A stretch of 62,862 nucleotides of DNA, from positions 1 through 62,862 of the forward strand of contig VKHL01000162.1 in the NCBI GenBank assembly GCA_015146655.1. The letters are read 5' to 3'. The notes below the pieces were generated by a model. It was not told where the DNA came from. It did no database searches and saw only the letters and a list, made by a program, of their open reading frames with translations. How positions within the stretch are numbered: position 1 is the stretch's first letter; every line of letters starts with the position of its first letter. Below are positions 32,209 through 44,398 of the stretch, one piece after another. The stretch comes from Ochromonas danica. Its lineage: Eukaryota > Sar > Chrysophyceae > Chromulinales > Chromulinaceae. The translations under genes were made by a program, and so were the position numbers.

Positions 32209-33338
32209 TTTTCCCTCTTAGAATAGGATAGTAGTCTAGTAGTATACAGTAGATCAAATAAGAAAGTTGTTGTTGAGAAAGATCTATCTAGCAGTGAACA
32301 GTTGTTCGTCAGTCTCACAGTCAGTCAGTCAGTCAGAGAGGGAGGAGTTCTTCTCTTCTCAGCACTATCTAGTTCTATCAGAAGTGTCTGTCTGTCTGAT
32401 GATCTCATCAACTTCCACTTCCATGGCATAACAAAGCAGTGCAAGGAAAATGCAAGAGATCTTTGCCAGATCCAGCAAAACTCACTTCTGTCACAAATCT
32501 AACTCAATAAATCATGGTTTAAAACCATATTCCTAACCGACGCCTGCCTGCAAGGTCGCTGGTTGAAGTTCGAACTGCAAGATACAGGCCAGATTCCTTG
32601 ATCGCCAGATTCCCAAATTTTTGAATCGTTGATATTAGTCTGTACACTGTACATAATTTATGTTGTAATCATGAACATCTGATGATACAGTTTTAGCTAC
32701 TATGGCATTGTTGTTCTTTAATTACAATCCTTTGCCTCACCGAAGAGAACAAATCTTATATCCTACTCACATATGTTAGAGTGATTATCCACTGTGTAGT
32801 AAAAGGTTCATCACTGTAAAGCTAAACGAAAGACAGTGCGGGACTTGAATGCTCTTCCTTTGAGTCCTCACAGAGAAGAAACACAGGGCCAATATTGACA
32901 GAGAAGTCAACAAGATGGAAGTGATACGTCTTAGAAGGAAGAGAGTACAGCCCGATCGAACGAGAAGGACAGGATCAAGCACCAACACGAAACATTCAAG
33001 ATCAATCATCTATTGCACTGTCTACTGCTGAAGGACACAAGATCCTTTGAGTAGACTAGCAAATAACATCATATTCATCACTTTCTCTACTCATACAAAA
33101 CAGAATGTTGCACAGCCATGAAGCTTCCATCCATCGTTATTAACCCAACAAGCTCTTCAAGAGACACCGCAATCGTCACAAGCAGATACAGTAAAACATG
33201 CAAAGCACACGCACATAGCACAAATATCCATCTGCTACACATATACATATAATAGGAACTACTTTACTCAGTATCATAACATTATTACAAAACACATACT
33301 GTATTTGGGGAAAATTCCTTTTTTTCCAAATGATTGAA
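32209..33338. other. long intergenic region, no gene seen
   Basis: About 1.1 kb lies between the start of LRR paralogue 2 and the stop of the kinase gene. It contains CAGT tetranucleotide runs (32315-32336) and low-complexity AT-rich sequence. Open stretches on the reverse strand (32785-33009, 33176-33436) have no family resemblance, and the second overlaps the kinase 3' exon out of frame. I see no RNA gene. Confidence 0.55.
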
Positions 33339-35656
33339 CTAGAGAATACCGAAGAACTTATTGGAGGATGACTTCTCAGACCGCTCGGGCTTTCTACTTT
33401 GTTGCTGCGATGACTGTTGCTGATGGATATCATCACCCATGAGTTGACGAGCCTTCACATTAGTTACCAACACCTCCATCATGTGTGAGAGACCAGCTTC
33501 CACACGAAGAGTATGGGGAGAGATGAAGTCCCTGGAGACAATAACAGATCAGTGACAAGGACCAACAACTATCAGACAATAGAAAGACACCTTACCAATG
33601 CTCGAAATACTTCTGCTCTTCCTCACGAGGAAACTCTTCGAAGAAAAACTCCTTACCATGTTCGGCAAGAAGAGCTGAATCAACAACGAACAGAAGGTTA
33701 TCAAACTGTAAACAATTTGAAGAAAAGAAGAATCACTCACTCTTTAGATCGCCAACGGGCACAAAACCATCCTCGAAGTCGATTTTAGGAGGTTTATAAG
33801 GTGGCTCAATTTGCTTGCTTTCCAGAAGGACCCAATCAAGACCTAACGACAATTCCATGTATTGCATTAGAATAGAACAATGCAACGTTATAGTCCTCAC
33901 AAACCTTCAAAGAATGGATGCCGCTTGATATTTTGTACACCATCTTTACCAGCTCCCAGACGAGTTGTGTCATCAACGTCCAAAAGCTTATTCATCAAAT
34001 CCTGCACAAACAAAAAACAATACATCAATATCTCACTCATATTGTGTAAATAATACAAAGCAATTATACCTGTCCGGGTAATGAGATATAGTTGGGGAAT
34101 GCTAGTTTCTGGAAAAGTTGCGCATACTCACGGAAGTGAATGTTCTCCTCGATTACTTCCTGCATAGCAGTGGCCATTTGTACGAAAGCTTGAACATTCT
34201 TATCTGCAAAAGGACGATTGCCTGTTAACAGTTTGAACATTACAACACCCAAGGACCACCAATCAACAGCAGAGGTGTAACCCTTTTTAATCTGCTGCTT
34301 TGTAGCATGTCTCTCGGGTTCCCCATACTTGGCAGGCTTGTTCAATAAAATCACCATTTCTGGTGCCATATAGCCAACTGTACCCATGATGGACTGTTTT
34401 CTCTTCGGATTCTTTGGCTTATGATCAGCAGATTGGACAGCCTCATTACCACCAGTGGGAGCAGAAAAGAGAGGTAATAGCGCCTCATTGCTTTGTGTCC
34501 GTTTCGACCATAAACCATGCTCATCCATGACACCACCCAAATCCACAAGAAGTATATGTCCATCACTGTTTAATAAGACATTTTGTGGCTTGAGATCGCG
34601 ATAGATGAGACCACGTTGATGAAGATAGTCTAACGCTGTCACCATTTCAGCGATGTAAAACCGTACACGATCTTCTGTTAAGCGCATCTGTGGAGCATGA
34701 GTTAAGGCCATATGAAGATCTCCCGCATCAGCTAATCCCAACACCATGAGTGTAAGTGTTGGTGTTTGGAATGCATAAAACAAGTTGACAATAAAGGGAT
34801 GCTGCAATGAAGCAAATGCTTCTTTTTCAAGATTGGCCTTCCATGGATCATCACGATAACAATCTAACATTCCAACCTTGGTCTGAATCTTCATTGCATA
34901 ATGTTTTCCTATCCCAACACAACCAATTAGAACAATTACCGTAGATAGACAAAACATGTTTTTCTCACCTGTACTCTTCTTACGGCAATGAATCACAAAT
35001 CCAAATCCACCTTCTCCTAATTTATTATAATAATCAAAATCAGTAATACGTACGGAGTTATACTTATTTTTCAATTGACTTGTAAGTGCTTGATATTCAG
35101 CCGTTTGTTTGAAAGGAAGATAAATATTAGAATACATATCCAAGAAACATTTCGTTTGTACTTGATCATAAAAAGTATTGGTTAATACAAGAGGATCTTC
35201 TTTACTTCTTGTTAGATCATCTTGAATTCGTGATCTTTCTTGTGGGGAGATTACACCAACCATTAAAGCAGCATCTTCTTTTAAATATTTGGAGAAGATA
35301 TGTATAGCTTTACTACGTCGATAACTACCCGCTGGAATAGCTTTATATTCTTGAATATCAATCCAACACATAAAGATATCCAAGACTTGAATCTTTGCAG
35401 CAAACTTTCCCAATGCATTTTGAGACAAAGGCTCATCTAACATTGTTCTTAGTGCAAGATGATTTGCATCACTATTCTTAGTTAAAGTACCATCATTCTC
35501 AAATTTAGAACGTGCTTCTTTCTCTGATGGAAGAACTTTAAAGACGACAGGATGTTCTACAGTTTGATGTTCAGGAGCAGCAGTATTGTTGATTTCTTGT
35601 TTACTTGCTAAGGAAGTGCTACGTTTACTAGCAGCTGTTGATGCTCCACAACCCAT
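33339..35656 (-). CDS. GRK-like AGC kinase with RGS-type domain and acylated N-terminus
   Basis: Exons (reverse): 34969-35656, 34070-34908, 33905-34001, 33742-33842 region (33741-33842), 33596-33674, 33339-33531; total 665 residues. The start MGCGAS is a classic N-myristoylation plus palmitoylation signal. Residues about 75-193 form an RGS-homology domain (LSQNALGKFAAKIQVLDIFM). The AGC kinase domain follows: P-loop LGEGGFGFV at 213-221, ATP lysine in YAMKIQ, catalytic loop YRDLKPQNVLL, and DLG replacing DFG (HILLVDLGG). The APE motif is in GYMAPEM, after a long insert in the activation segment. The AGC tail has HPFFEGLDWVLLES and FEEFP. This order matches G-protein-coupled-receptor kinases, which switch off ligand-bound receptors at the membrane. 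The first intron (34909-34968) is exactly 60 bp and contains no stop, so retention would insert 20 residues next to the ATP lysine. Confidence 0.85.
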
Positions 35657-36219
35657 TTTTCACCTTTATTAAAAGAACTATTTTTCTAGAAGTTGTAAAT
35701 AATATGAAAAAGTCGTATCAAAAAGGAACAACAATCCACAATCCAGAAAGACTAGAAAAAATAAATAGAGATCTTGTTCTATTCAATATTATTTTGATGA
35801 TGACAAAGAAGAAAATATTGAAGCATATAAAGAAGATCGAGAAGAAGAGAGATTTGTCAATAGTAGAAGAATAATTCTTTTGGTTAGTTTATCGTTGTTG
35901 TGATTCGATGTGATCTCTGTCTGCTGGTGGTTATCGAATGTCTGCCAGCAGAGAGTCTCACTCACACTCACTCATCACTCTGTGCCACTGCCACTGTATC
36001 ATCTCTGCTGTGTTGGTGTTGCGTGTTGCGCACATTCAACGGCACCGAGAACAATCCCGACTTTTTTAAATCACGAGATTTACGAGAGATTTACCCCGTA
36101 CCCTAATAATAGTCTAACAGCATCCATTATCATCACCGGCCGAAGAAAGAGTGGATAAGGCTAATAACCTTACTCAAGTACTGTCTATCATTCATAGTTG
36201 GTGAAGAAAAGAAGAAGAA
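35657..36219. promoter_or_regulatory. divergent promoter region, kinase and transporter
   Basis: A 563-bp region between the start codons of the GRK-like kinase and the transporter. The half near the kinase is A-rich and purine-biased; the half near the transporter has CACTCACTC-type repeats (35950-35975). No RNA gene or further coding region seen. Confidence 0.45.
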
Positions 36220-37200
36220 ATGGCCTATTCTGTATTACAAACTACTTTTATCTGTGTCATCTTTATGGCTGTGGGACCATCCTTAATTATGCTTAATCAA
36301 TATATTCTCAAGTTTTTGGATTTCCCCTATCCCATGTTTCTATCAGGTTTAGGAATTGTTAGCTCAGGTCTTGTAGCCACTATTGCAGTGAAGATGGGAT
36401 GGTTACAAATACAGCGAGCAGAGGCTATTGAAGGTGCCTTGTGGTATCAACGTGTTCTACCCGTAGGACTAGCTCATGCTGCCACATTGAGTTTTGGCAA
36501 TATGGTCTATCTCTATCTTGATGTTGGCTTTATTCAGATGTTAAAAGCCTTCACACCTGTCTTCATTATGCTCACAGGATACGTGGCTTCCATTGAAACC
36601 CCGACCAATCCTGTCATCCTCGCTGTTGTCATCATTTCCATTGGCACTGCTGCTACTTGTACTTTTACTCCACAGTTAAATTTCTTAGGCATTTTCATTA
36701 TGTTCTTATCTGAATTAACTGAGGGGATTCGACTTGTTATCACTCAATTCTTCCTTCAACAGCTCAAGTTTGGTGTGATGGAAAGTCAGTATGTTTTGGC
36801 CCCGGCCAGTGCCTTCTGGTTGTTCTTAGCCTCAGCAATTTTTGAATGGCCTACCATGTTTGAGAAAGGTGCTTTTATGATTGTCTTAAATAATCCTGGT
36901 CTCTTTCTGATGGCTTCATTTATGGGTATTGGAGTAAACTTCATTTCCTATTATGTCATACAAGCCACTTCGTCCCTTACCATGAAGATTTTGGGTACTT
37001 TGCGCAATATCATTATGGTTGTTGTTGGAGTTATTCTGTATGCTGAGATTATTACCTTCAATCAAGCTATTGGCTACTTTGTGTCCCTTGTGGGATTTTT
37101 GGGTTATAACCTTGCCAAGATGGGCTATTTCGACCAGCAAAGAAAGAGCACGTTATCAGAGACTACGAACGTATATGACTGCTTGAGTTGTAAAGTTTAA
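36220..37200 (+). CDS. triose-phosphate/nucleotide-sugar transporter family protein
   Basis: Single-exon drug/metabolite-transporter-fold protein (TPT/EamA clan), 326 residues with about ten hydrophobic helices, the usual size for the family. Recognisable TPT features are the LNQYILKFLDFPYPMFL start of the first repeat, the FIQMLKAFTPVFIML helix with its conserved lysine, SELTEGIRLVITQ, and the second-repeat LTMKILGTLRNIIMVV, whose lysine and arginine bind the phosphate in plastid TPTs. There is no plastid or signal presequence, so a Golgi or ER nucleotide-sugar role is more likely than a plastid one. The substrate cannot be assigned. Confidence 0.88.
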   Translation: MAYSVLQTTFICVIFMAVGPSLIMLNQYILKFLDFPYPMFLSGLGIVSSGLVATIAVKMGWLQIQRAEAIEGALWYQRVLPVGLAHAATLSFGNMVYLYLDVGFIQMLKAFTPVFIMLTGYVASIETPTNPVILAVVIISIGTAATCTFTPQLNFLGIFIMFLSELTEGIRLVITQFFLQQLKFGVMESQYVLAPASAFWLFLASAIFEWPTMFEKGAFMIVLNNPGLFLMASFMGIGVNFISYYVIQATSSLTMKILGTLRNIIMVVVGVILYAEIITFNQAIGYFVSLVGFLGYNLAKMGYFDQQRKSTLSETTNVYDCLSCKV

Positions 37201-37437
37201 TCTGTGTGCTTTTCCCCCTATGATGGTAGGGAGTTAGTTTGAAGACCTATCATATATATAGCTAGTATATGTTGTAGAAGGGGTTTGTAAAACGTCTACT
37301 GCCCGTTGTGTGTTGAAACCTTGCATGCTATCATAAACATCATACAGTTTTTTTTGTCAAGGCATTGGAAAGCTTGAGTAGGGGATTGGTGGCTTTTGTA
37401 TAGAGAGTTAATTTTGATGAAAGTCTCTAGTCATTGA

Positions 37438-40400
37438 TCAGGTCATTCCACACGAGGTCTTACACAACTCATCATATCCATACCATTGCAATAAAACTGC
37501 AATATCTTTCTCTTCCCATCCCAATCGTTCAGTAAGATAGCTATAGCGTGTTGGACGACTATCTTCTTCTTCACGATGATTACTCAATCGTCTTCTCTTG
37601 GAAGCATACATTGACTCACGCTGTTGGATCATCAATCGTTCATCAGCTTCCACACTTTCTCTTGCAAGATGAACAAGAAATGGAATGAAATCCAGTAAAG
37701 TCGCATAAGTCGTAATACGACGTGAGCGTTGTCCACTGATTAGCATCCATTGTCTACACAACTCTTCTTCATGGTCAGAGCAGAGGAAATGAAAGCGCAT
37801 GAAAGGAGAAGGCAGAAGATCTTTCAATAACTCTCTCTCATCTACTATTTTACGATTATTATCTTCTACTTCTTGACTTGCTATATTATCACAAAGTGTC
37901 GCTTGAGTTGATGACAGGAAGAAAGGAGGAGATAAAGGATAGTCTTCTTCCACCAGATCAATCACTTCTTCCTCTCGTCGAGCGTTTGATGATGATGATG
38001 ATGATGGTGATGAAGATAATGATGAAGTAGCAGTTGGGAAATAGGCTTGATGTAGAGTATGACAGAAGAAGTTGTATTGTTCTGCTGATCTTGACAATGC
38101 AGCAGCGTATTGAACCTCTTCAATGCTGTCTGACTCACTTCGTACAGGGTCAAAAGCATGACCCCAATATGCAGCAGATGACAACAACTCTGACATGGTA
38201 CTATATCGATTTATATCTCCCATATCAATATCAGATGGGAGAGTAGAAGGAAATAGTGGTAGGAGTGTATTGTCCTTGCTTCGACGACTTTCTGCTTCTT
38301 TCACTTGCTCTTCTATCTTAAGCAAAGCATCTGCATCTTCCTCCGTATGAGATACTGATGATTCATTAGTGGATTTTATAGTTGGTTCTCTATCATTCTC
38401 TTCATTGGATGGCGGTTCTTCAACACATGCTTTGTCTTGATCCTCTACATCTGCTTTAGAAATATTATCATTTCTATCTTCAGACTCACTATCTGAATCA
38501 AATCGAGACTTTCTTTTCTTGACACTAACTTCCTCATTACTATTAAAAACTTCATCATCACTGGAATCCTTCTCTTCTTCATCATCATCGTCATCTTCTT
38601 CCTCCTGTTCATCACCTTTAGTTCGACCAACGTCATCACTATCAAAGTAATTACCACGTTTTGATTTGGTTTGTTTAAAGCTCTTTCGAACAAATGATAA
38701 ACGTCCTTTACATGCTCTGCTTGAAGCATAACCAGGTCTTTTCTTCTTGACAGCACTAGTCTGTGCGACTGTTTGTTGCTTTTCCTCCTGAACATCAGAC
38801 ATTGGGTTATAGACCAAACGCCACTGAGCATAGGATTTACCAAGAGACAGAAAATGCTTTGATAACGTATCAACTTCATTGCTACTATCTATCATTAATA
38901 ACCATGCAGTAGATTCCAAACTGGTAATTAGAAATCTGTGTTTTTCATTCTTATTATCAATAATCTCAGTCTCCAAGCGAACAGTAATAAAATGAAGTCC
39001 ACATGGAAGATCTTTAGGCACTTCAAACATGATTTCATCATCGCCAATAATACGACAATCGATAATAAGCTCTCCGTTCAAGATTACTTTCGCTCGGCAA
39101 GATCGTTGCAGAAAGTGTAATCCAGATATTACAGCTTGTTGCGGACTTGTCGATCCTGCTCGAAAGATACGTGGGTAAACAGATTCCACCTCAGGACGAT
39201 ACAGACACGGAATAGGGCTTGCAGGGATCGTGTCTCCTTCGATGTTATCACCCCGTTTGGAAGAGATCAGCAGAGACATATTATCCCATAAAGCAAAGTC
39301 CAATTCATGTCGAAGTAGCCAACGATTAAGGTCGAATTCAATAGAGGTCTTTAAATCTACATCTGGTATCAATGCCAACATCAACTTTGCCATACGGAGG
39401 TCTCTTTTAGTAGCACATAGAAGCCATGTCATCAACTCTTGTAAACTCTTATCTGAGAGTGATTTCGTGGGGATGTTGGAAGTACATCCAAATTGTATCA
39501 AGGATTCAGACAGTGTAGGTCTCTTGAGAAAGAGATACTGCACAGGATGTTTCACCTGGGAGATGAAGGATGGTACAGTTTCTACTGTAAGAATGATCGG
39601 ACAGCGAGATGATTGTGCAATTCTCAAAAGTGCACTATGGAACGCTTGATCTTCTTCTTCGAAAACTATATCCGCCTACATACACAACATACAGATTAAT
39701 ACCTTGCAGACAATGAGTTATATCCGCATGATTCACCTCATCAAATAAGACCACAGAGCAAGTGTCTCCACCCATTCTGTGTGATGCAGCCACCTCTGAA
39801 ATCATCCTTCGAATCACAGAACTTGATCGAACTTGAGAAGTATTGACCTCTAAAACTTCCACTCCTGTTACAATACGAGCAGCTTCATGGACCAATGATG
39901 TTTTACCACTTCCTGTTGGTCCACAGATGACAAAGAGATTGCTGACCGTATCCACTTCGTTCTCATCATCATAACCCCATGCCAATGAATCATCATCATC
40001 GTCGTCTTCTTCTTCTTCGCTATCTTGAAGATTGTCTCTACGTCGTCCATTCCCACCTACGGACTGGGCAGACGCGTTGGTACGCCTATTCGCCCATTCT
40101 TTGAGCCAACGCATCAGTTCTGCTTGACCCTCATTGTAGTTCATAGGAAAAGACGAAGTCGAATTCTCCACAGAGGGACGTTGACCCGCAAGAAGACTTT
40201 GGGACGGCGTGGTTGATGTGACTTTGCGAATAGAACGAAGCCAGAGATCTTTCATATCAAGTTCGGGCTGCCAGTAAGAAAGACGAACAGGGAAGGTGCA
40301 GGATCCTTCTGGCTCTATATTTTCAGAATTGACTTCGTTATGAGTCAAAGCCGTCGACCTGAATCGAAGAGGGGAACTGTCGTATTTGTCTAACAGCTGA

Positions 40401-41545
40401 TTTAACAACTCGATAGGATAACCAATACATGCAGGAGGAAGATACGACGTCATGGTGGATTCACTGCTACCACTTTCCCCCGTTAAGTCAATACTGCTCG
40501 AGACACCAGACGAAGAAGAAGAGGATGTCTTTTCTCCACGAGAAGAGTTACCAGGAACTGGTTTGAGAAAAAGGGTCGCTGTGTTGGTAGAGACAGTAGG
40601 ATTGCGCACAGCTGCTGCAGCTGCCATCATAGAATCATTCTCCATCTTAGTACGTAATATCTGAGCTTGAATACGTTGCTCTCTTTCTTCCGCTTGTAGT
40701 CTAGCTTTCTCTTCTTTAGACATAAAGATAGATGCTTTACGCTGTTTCCGAGATTTACTACCCCTCTTAGCCCTTGGCTCATCATCATCATCGTCCTCGT
40801 CTTCATCATCATCATCTCCACTAGAATGACGTCTTGATCGTTTAGAATGACAGAATGCCTCATAACTTTCTTCACCTTTACCATCATCATCATCTCTCTC
40901 TTCATAATTCCATGCATATTGTGGTTTACTACGAATGCGAGCACTTCGACGAGGTCCTCCAACAGCGTGTCGCTGATCTTCCTTGTCGTCTTCTTCTTCT
41001 TCTTCTTCTTCTTCTTCTTCTTGTTCCTCTTCCAAAGATGACTCAGAAATCTTCTTGGATTCCATCATGGTAGATGGAATAGTACCAGTAACATCTATAG
41101 GATCTTCAAGATGCACCACAGGGGTAGAAGGAGGAGGAGGCAGGTCATCTGTGAAATCAATAATGTTATCGTCTTTAACAGGATTCTTCGCTGTAACTAC
41201 CTCTCTCTTGTTTTCTTCACCTTCTTCAGCAATAGGCGACACGATAGTCGAGGGTTTTGACTTGGATTTAGCAAACAAAGGGAAGAGATTCTTAGGGTCT
41301 GGTTTGCTGCTGCGGTCAGTCGATGGACTTTCCGTGAGATCCATGACTGACACTGAAGCAGCTTTCTTGACCTCTGTGCTCTCAGTCAGTTGAGCGACTG
41401 AGGGTGTAGTAGCAGTTGTTGCCATGGGAGTCTCAAGTGTATTGCCACCTTGTTGCTTGAAAAAAGCATGAAGACCATTATTACTTGTCTTGGTGGCAGA
41501 ACCACTGGGTTTTGATTTGGCACTCTTTGTTCCCGTGGAAACCAT
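37438..41545 (-). CDS. ATAD5/Elg1-like PCNA unloader, large RFC-like subunit
   Basis: AAA+ clamp-unloader subunit that with RFC2-5 removes PCNA from DNA after replication. Exons (reverse): 39737-41545 and 37438-39675, joined across a 61-bp GT-AG intron in phase 0, 1,348 residues. Walker A is GPTGSGKTS near residue 543; Walker B VVLFDEAD is formed across the intron (VVLFDE then ADIVFEEEDQAF), and LLRIAQSSRCPIILTVE follows as in ATAD5. The N-terminus has a PIP-box-like NNGLHAFF and several SUMO-interaction-like cores (VMDLT, IIDFTDD, SIDLTGE, VIDLVEED). Long acidic and poly-E/D stretches separate the conserved blocks; they are specific to this protein. RFC1 is the main alternative but would carry a BRCT domain, which is absent. 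Confidence 0.85.
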
Positions 41546-41945
41546 TTTACTTCTATTATTTCTACTACTGCTACTCCAATAACTTCTTCCTCCTTCTTAA
41601 CTCTCTTACACAATCACACAATTCCTCTTGTTCTCTTATCTAATACAAAAGTCAAAACCAATGTCTCTTTGCCAGTTTGAAAATTCGAAGCGACAACTTA
41701 AACCAGGGACCCGGAAACGGGACCATCAAGGATGGATTCCATGGAGTGCAGGTGGATCACTCAATTGATTCCGTTGGTTCCATCCCACTGTCAGGAAAGG
41801 CAAAAGTGTCAAAACAAGGTAAAATATGGTAAAAGACATCACAGAAGAAACGCGTTTTGTTTTGTTAGTTTGTTCAGCTGATTGTGATTGTTTGTCGGGT
41901 GGGATGAAATGATGAAATTGATCACATACAAAGCTACAAGAGTGA
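41546..41945. promoter_or_regulatory. divergent promoter region with TGGATTCCATGGA and AAGGTAAAATATGG
   Basis: A 400-bp region between the ATAD5-like and GlcNAc-transferase-like start codons. It contains TGGATTCCATGGA at 41733-41745, which is the inner part of the 30841 palindrome, and AAGGTAAAATATGG at 41817-41830, nearly the same as two copies at 62469-62502. Confidence 0.45.
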
Positions 41946-43873
41946 ATGTTCCTTTATCTCTTCCTTGCATTAACAATCATATGGTTATATGCTGCCTACC
42001 ATGTCCTTCTTCTTCATGGAGATAGTCCAGGCAACACAAACACTGCTTCTTCTTCTTCTTCCTCTACTTTGAAAACAACATCATCATTTTCATCATCATC
42101 ATCAGTGCCAGCAATAGCAGCGGTACCAGAAGGATCAAGTAGAGAAATCATACAACCCTTACAAATAGGACGTCCTGTCTCCTCAGACCAGCTGGAGAAG
42201 GAGAGACTGGACTGTATCTGGCCACCTGTTGCCCCAGACGGCTCTTTCCCCTGTGGCTATGACCTTCTACCCTATAGTGACATCCAAGTACCTAAATTCT
42301 GGACACCACCTGATCCAGATTTTGTCAATTGGAGATCTTATCAGAATGGTGTGGAAACGATCTTTATCATGATAGCCTCTTATCGAGATTTCCAATGTCG
42401 GGAAACTATCACTTCTGCTTATGCTCGAGCAACACATCCTGAGAGACTCTTTATTGGTGCTGTAGATCAGACGATTCCAGGTGATATTGGTTGTTTAGAT
42501 CTGGTAGTATCTTGTGAAGAAGACCCCAATCAGATGATGTGTCTGTATCGAGATCAGATCTCAGTCTATCATATGGATGCCAATGAAGCTACAGGACCTG
42601 TCACAGCAAGACATATTGGTGATCGTTTATATAGAGGCCAACACTTTGCCATGCAATTAGATGCACATTGTCTGTTTGTAAGGAATTGGGATGAACAGTT
42701 GATTCAACAATGGAAGAATACTGGCAATGAGATGGCAGTCTTGAGGTAAGATTGAGAAAGAATGAGTCAATGTGTTGGATTAACCTATGCTTGTTGTTCA
42801 TCATTTGCTTCCATATAGTTCATATCTGTCAGATGTACAACATGCATTAACACCAGAAGGTGATGCCAAACCCAAAACTCGTCCCATCATGTGCAACAGG
42901 TAACTATGTGTGTTTCGTTGTGACTCGCTTTACTCATGTTTCACCGCTGTGTCTATCTATTAGTGACTTTGAAGGCTCTATGCCAGCTCGTTATCTACGG
43001 CATGGAGCTCAACCGGAGGATATTCCTGCCATTAAAGGTAGTCCACAATTGCAGCCTTACTGGGCTGCAGGGTTCTCTTTCTCACGTGGGCATTTCAAAG
43101 TGCGTGTACCGTATGACCCTTATCAACCCATGGTATTCCAAGGTGAAGAGATTGTCTTGGGTATACGAGGTTTCACCTTTGGATATGACTTCTATGCTCC
43201 GGAGCGGTCTGTCATCTTCCATGAATATGCTGTCCATTCCCAACGAAGGAAGAGCATTCATATGTTCTGGGAGAATAATCGCCATGCTGGTGAGGGAGAA
43301 AAGAGTATCCGCAGAGGTGTTGCCATTGTGGAAATGGCCCCTGATCTGGATCCTTCCTCATGGGATGCCTCAGAATTGGACAAGTATGGCCTGGGTACAG
43401 GTAAAGCCATCTAGCTGTTTATCTTTACCGTGTCAAGATTTCATCTAATGATATGTGTTGATGATTTGACAGCGCGAAATATCTCTCTGTTTTACAAACT
43501 TTTTCTGATCGATCCAATCCATCGAAAAGCGCGGCAGATTTGTCCTTTTGTTAAGTCTGGTATAATGCATCGCGATTTTACTGCTCATCTTCGTCCGGAT
43601 GGTCTGGGAATTGACTACTCTGCTCTCACTGATTACGATACATTGACAAAGTTAGAAGCCTATCTGCTTAGTCAGCATCCTGTTTGGAGGAAGCATATCG
43701 AGCAATCACTGAAACAAAAGGATATTCCAGGTGTACAGTATGGACTCGAAATGGCACAGAGAATTGGACTTGACAAGAAAGATCCTGCCTTTATACAGCA
43801 ATCCATGCGTGCTCTTGAGGACTTACGAAGGGAAAAGGAGATGAAACGTCAAGCGGAAGGGAAGCAAGGATAG
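41946..43873 (+). CDS. GlcNAc-transferase-like type II membrane protein (PF11397 family)
   Basis: Glycosyltransferase of the family that includes the Skp1 hydroxyproline GlcNAc-transferase (GT60-like). Exons 41946-42745, 42819-42899, 42964-43400, 43473-43873 join in phase to 572 residues. Residues 3-25 form a signal anchor (LYLFLALTIIWLYAAYHVLL), then a serine-rich stem. The catalytic region starts with TIFIMIASYRDFQCRETI. It holds RGQHFAMQLDAHCLFVRNWD, IMCNSDFEGSMPARYL, FSRGHFKVRVPYDPYQP and FQGEEIVLGIRGFTFGYDF, all typical of the family. Dictyostelium and Toxoplasma Gnt1 are cytosolic; the anchor here points instead to a Golgi-luminal enzyme acting on secreted proteins. Confidence 0.87.
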
Positions 43874-44173
43874 TCGTCTTCTCTTGTTCCAGGCAACAAG
43901 TGTTAGTATGCTGTTTTCTACCTGGTGGGTGGAGACAGACTGGTTTTGTTAATAATAATGGTTAGAGTGTTGGTGTATGTAGTTTATACTCAATGTTGTT
44001 CTCTTCCTTCTTTAGTTCGCATTCAGGCTTGAAGTCTGTCATTAGTAAGGTATCTTAACAGTCATTTGCTTATCTATGAGATAAAATCAATAGTAGATTA
44101 ATCACCTCAAAGCAGTCTAATAAGTTCTCTTTATCATCATCACCATACTAGGCCATACCGTACCATACACACA

Positions 44174-44232
<59 letters not shown>

Positions 44233-44398
44233 CACTACCCTATAAGATGGTAATTAGTCTGTATAAGATGCGATGCACTGATCTAGTACTATTGCGGTGG
44301 ATGAAAGGGTTGATTGATTTGGATGGGCAGCACAACATCGAGAAAGGAAGAAAGAAGGAAAGAAAGAAAGAACAAACGAAAGAAAGAAAAAGAGCAAT
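43874..44398. other. intergenic region with (CA)n and (GAAA)n microsatellites
   Basis: A 525-bp gap between two genes on the same strand. It contains a nearly pure CA dinucleotide run at 44167-44230 and a GAAA/GGAA-rich purine tract at 44339-44396 directly before the FYV7-like ATG, probably in its 5' untranslated region. Confidence 0.8.

Noticed and set aside
32785-33436. Open frames on the reverse strand in the long gap
   Set aside because: No family resemblance, hydrophobic random-like composition, and one overlaps a well-supported kinase exon in another frame.
34909-34968. Twenty extra residues in the kinase between STG and KHYAMK
   Set aside because: They are flanked by GT and AG, interrupt the ATP-binding region and are best read as an in-frame intron.
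41946-43873. Cytosolic Skp1 GlcNAc-transferase (Gnt1) as a firm identity
   Set aside because: The family fits, but the N-terminal membrane anchor argues against a cytosolic enzyme, so only the family was named.
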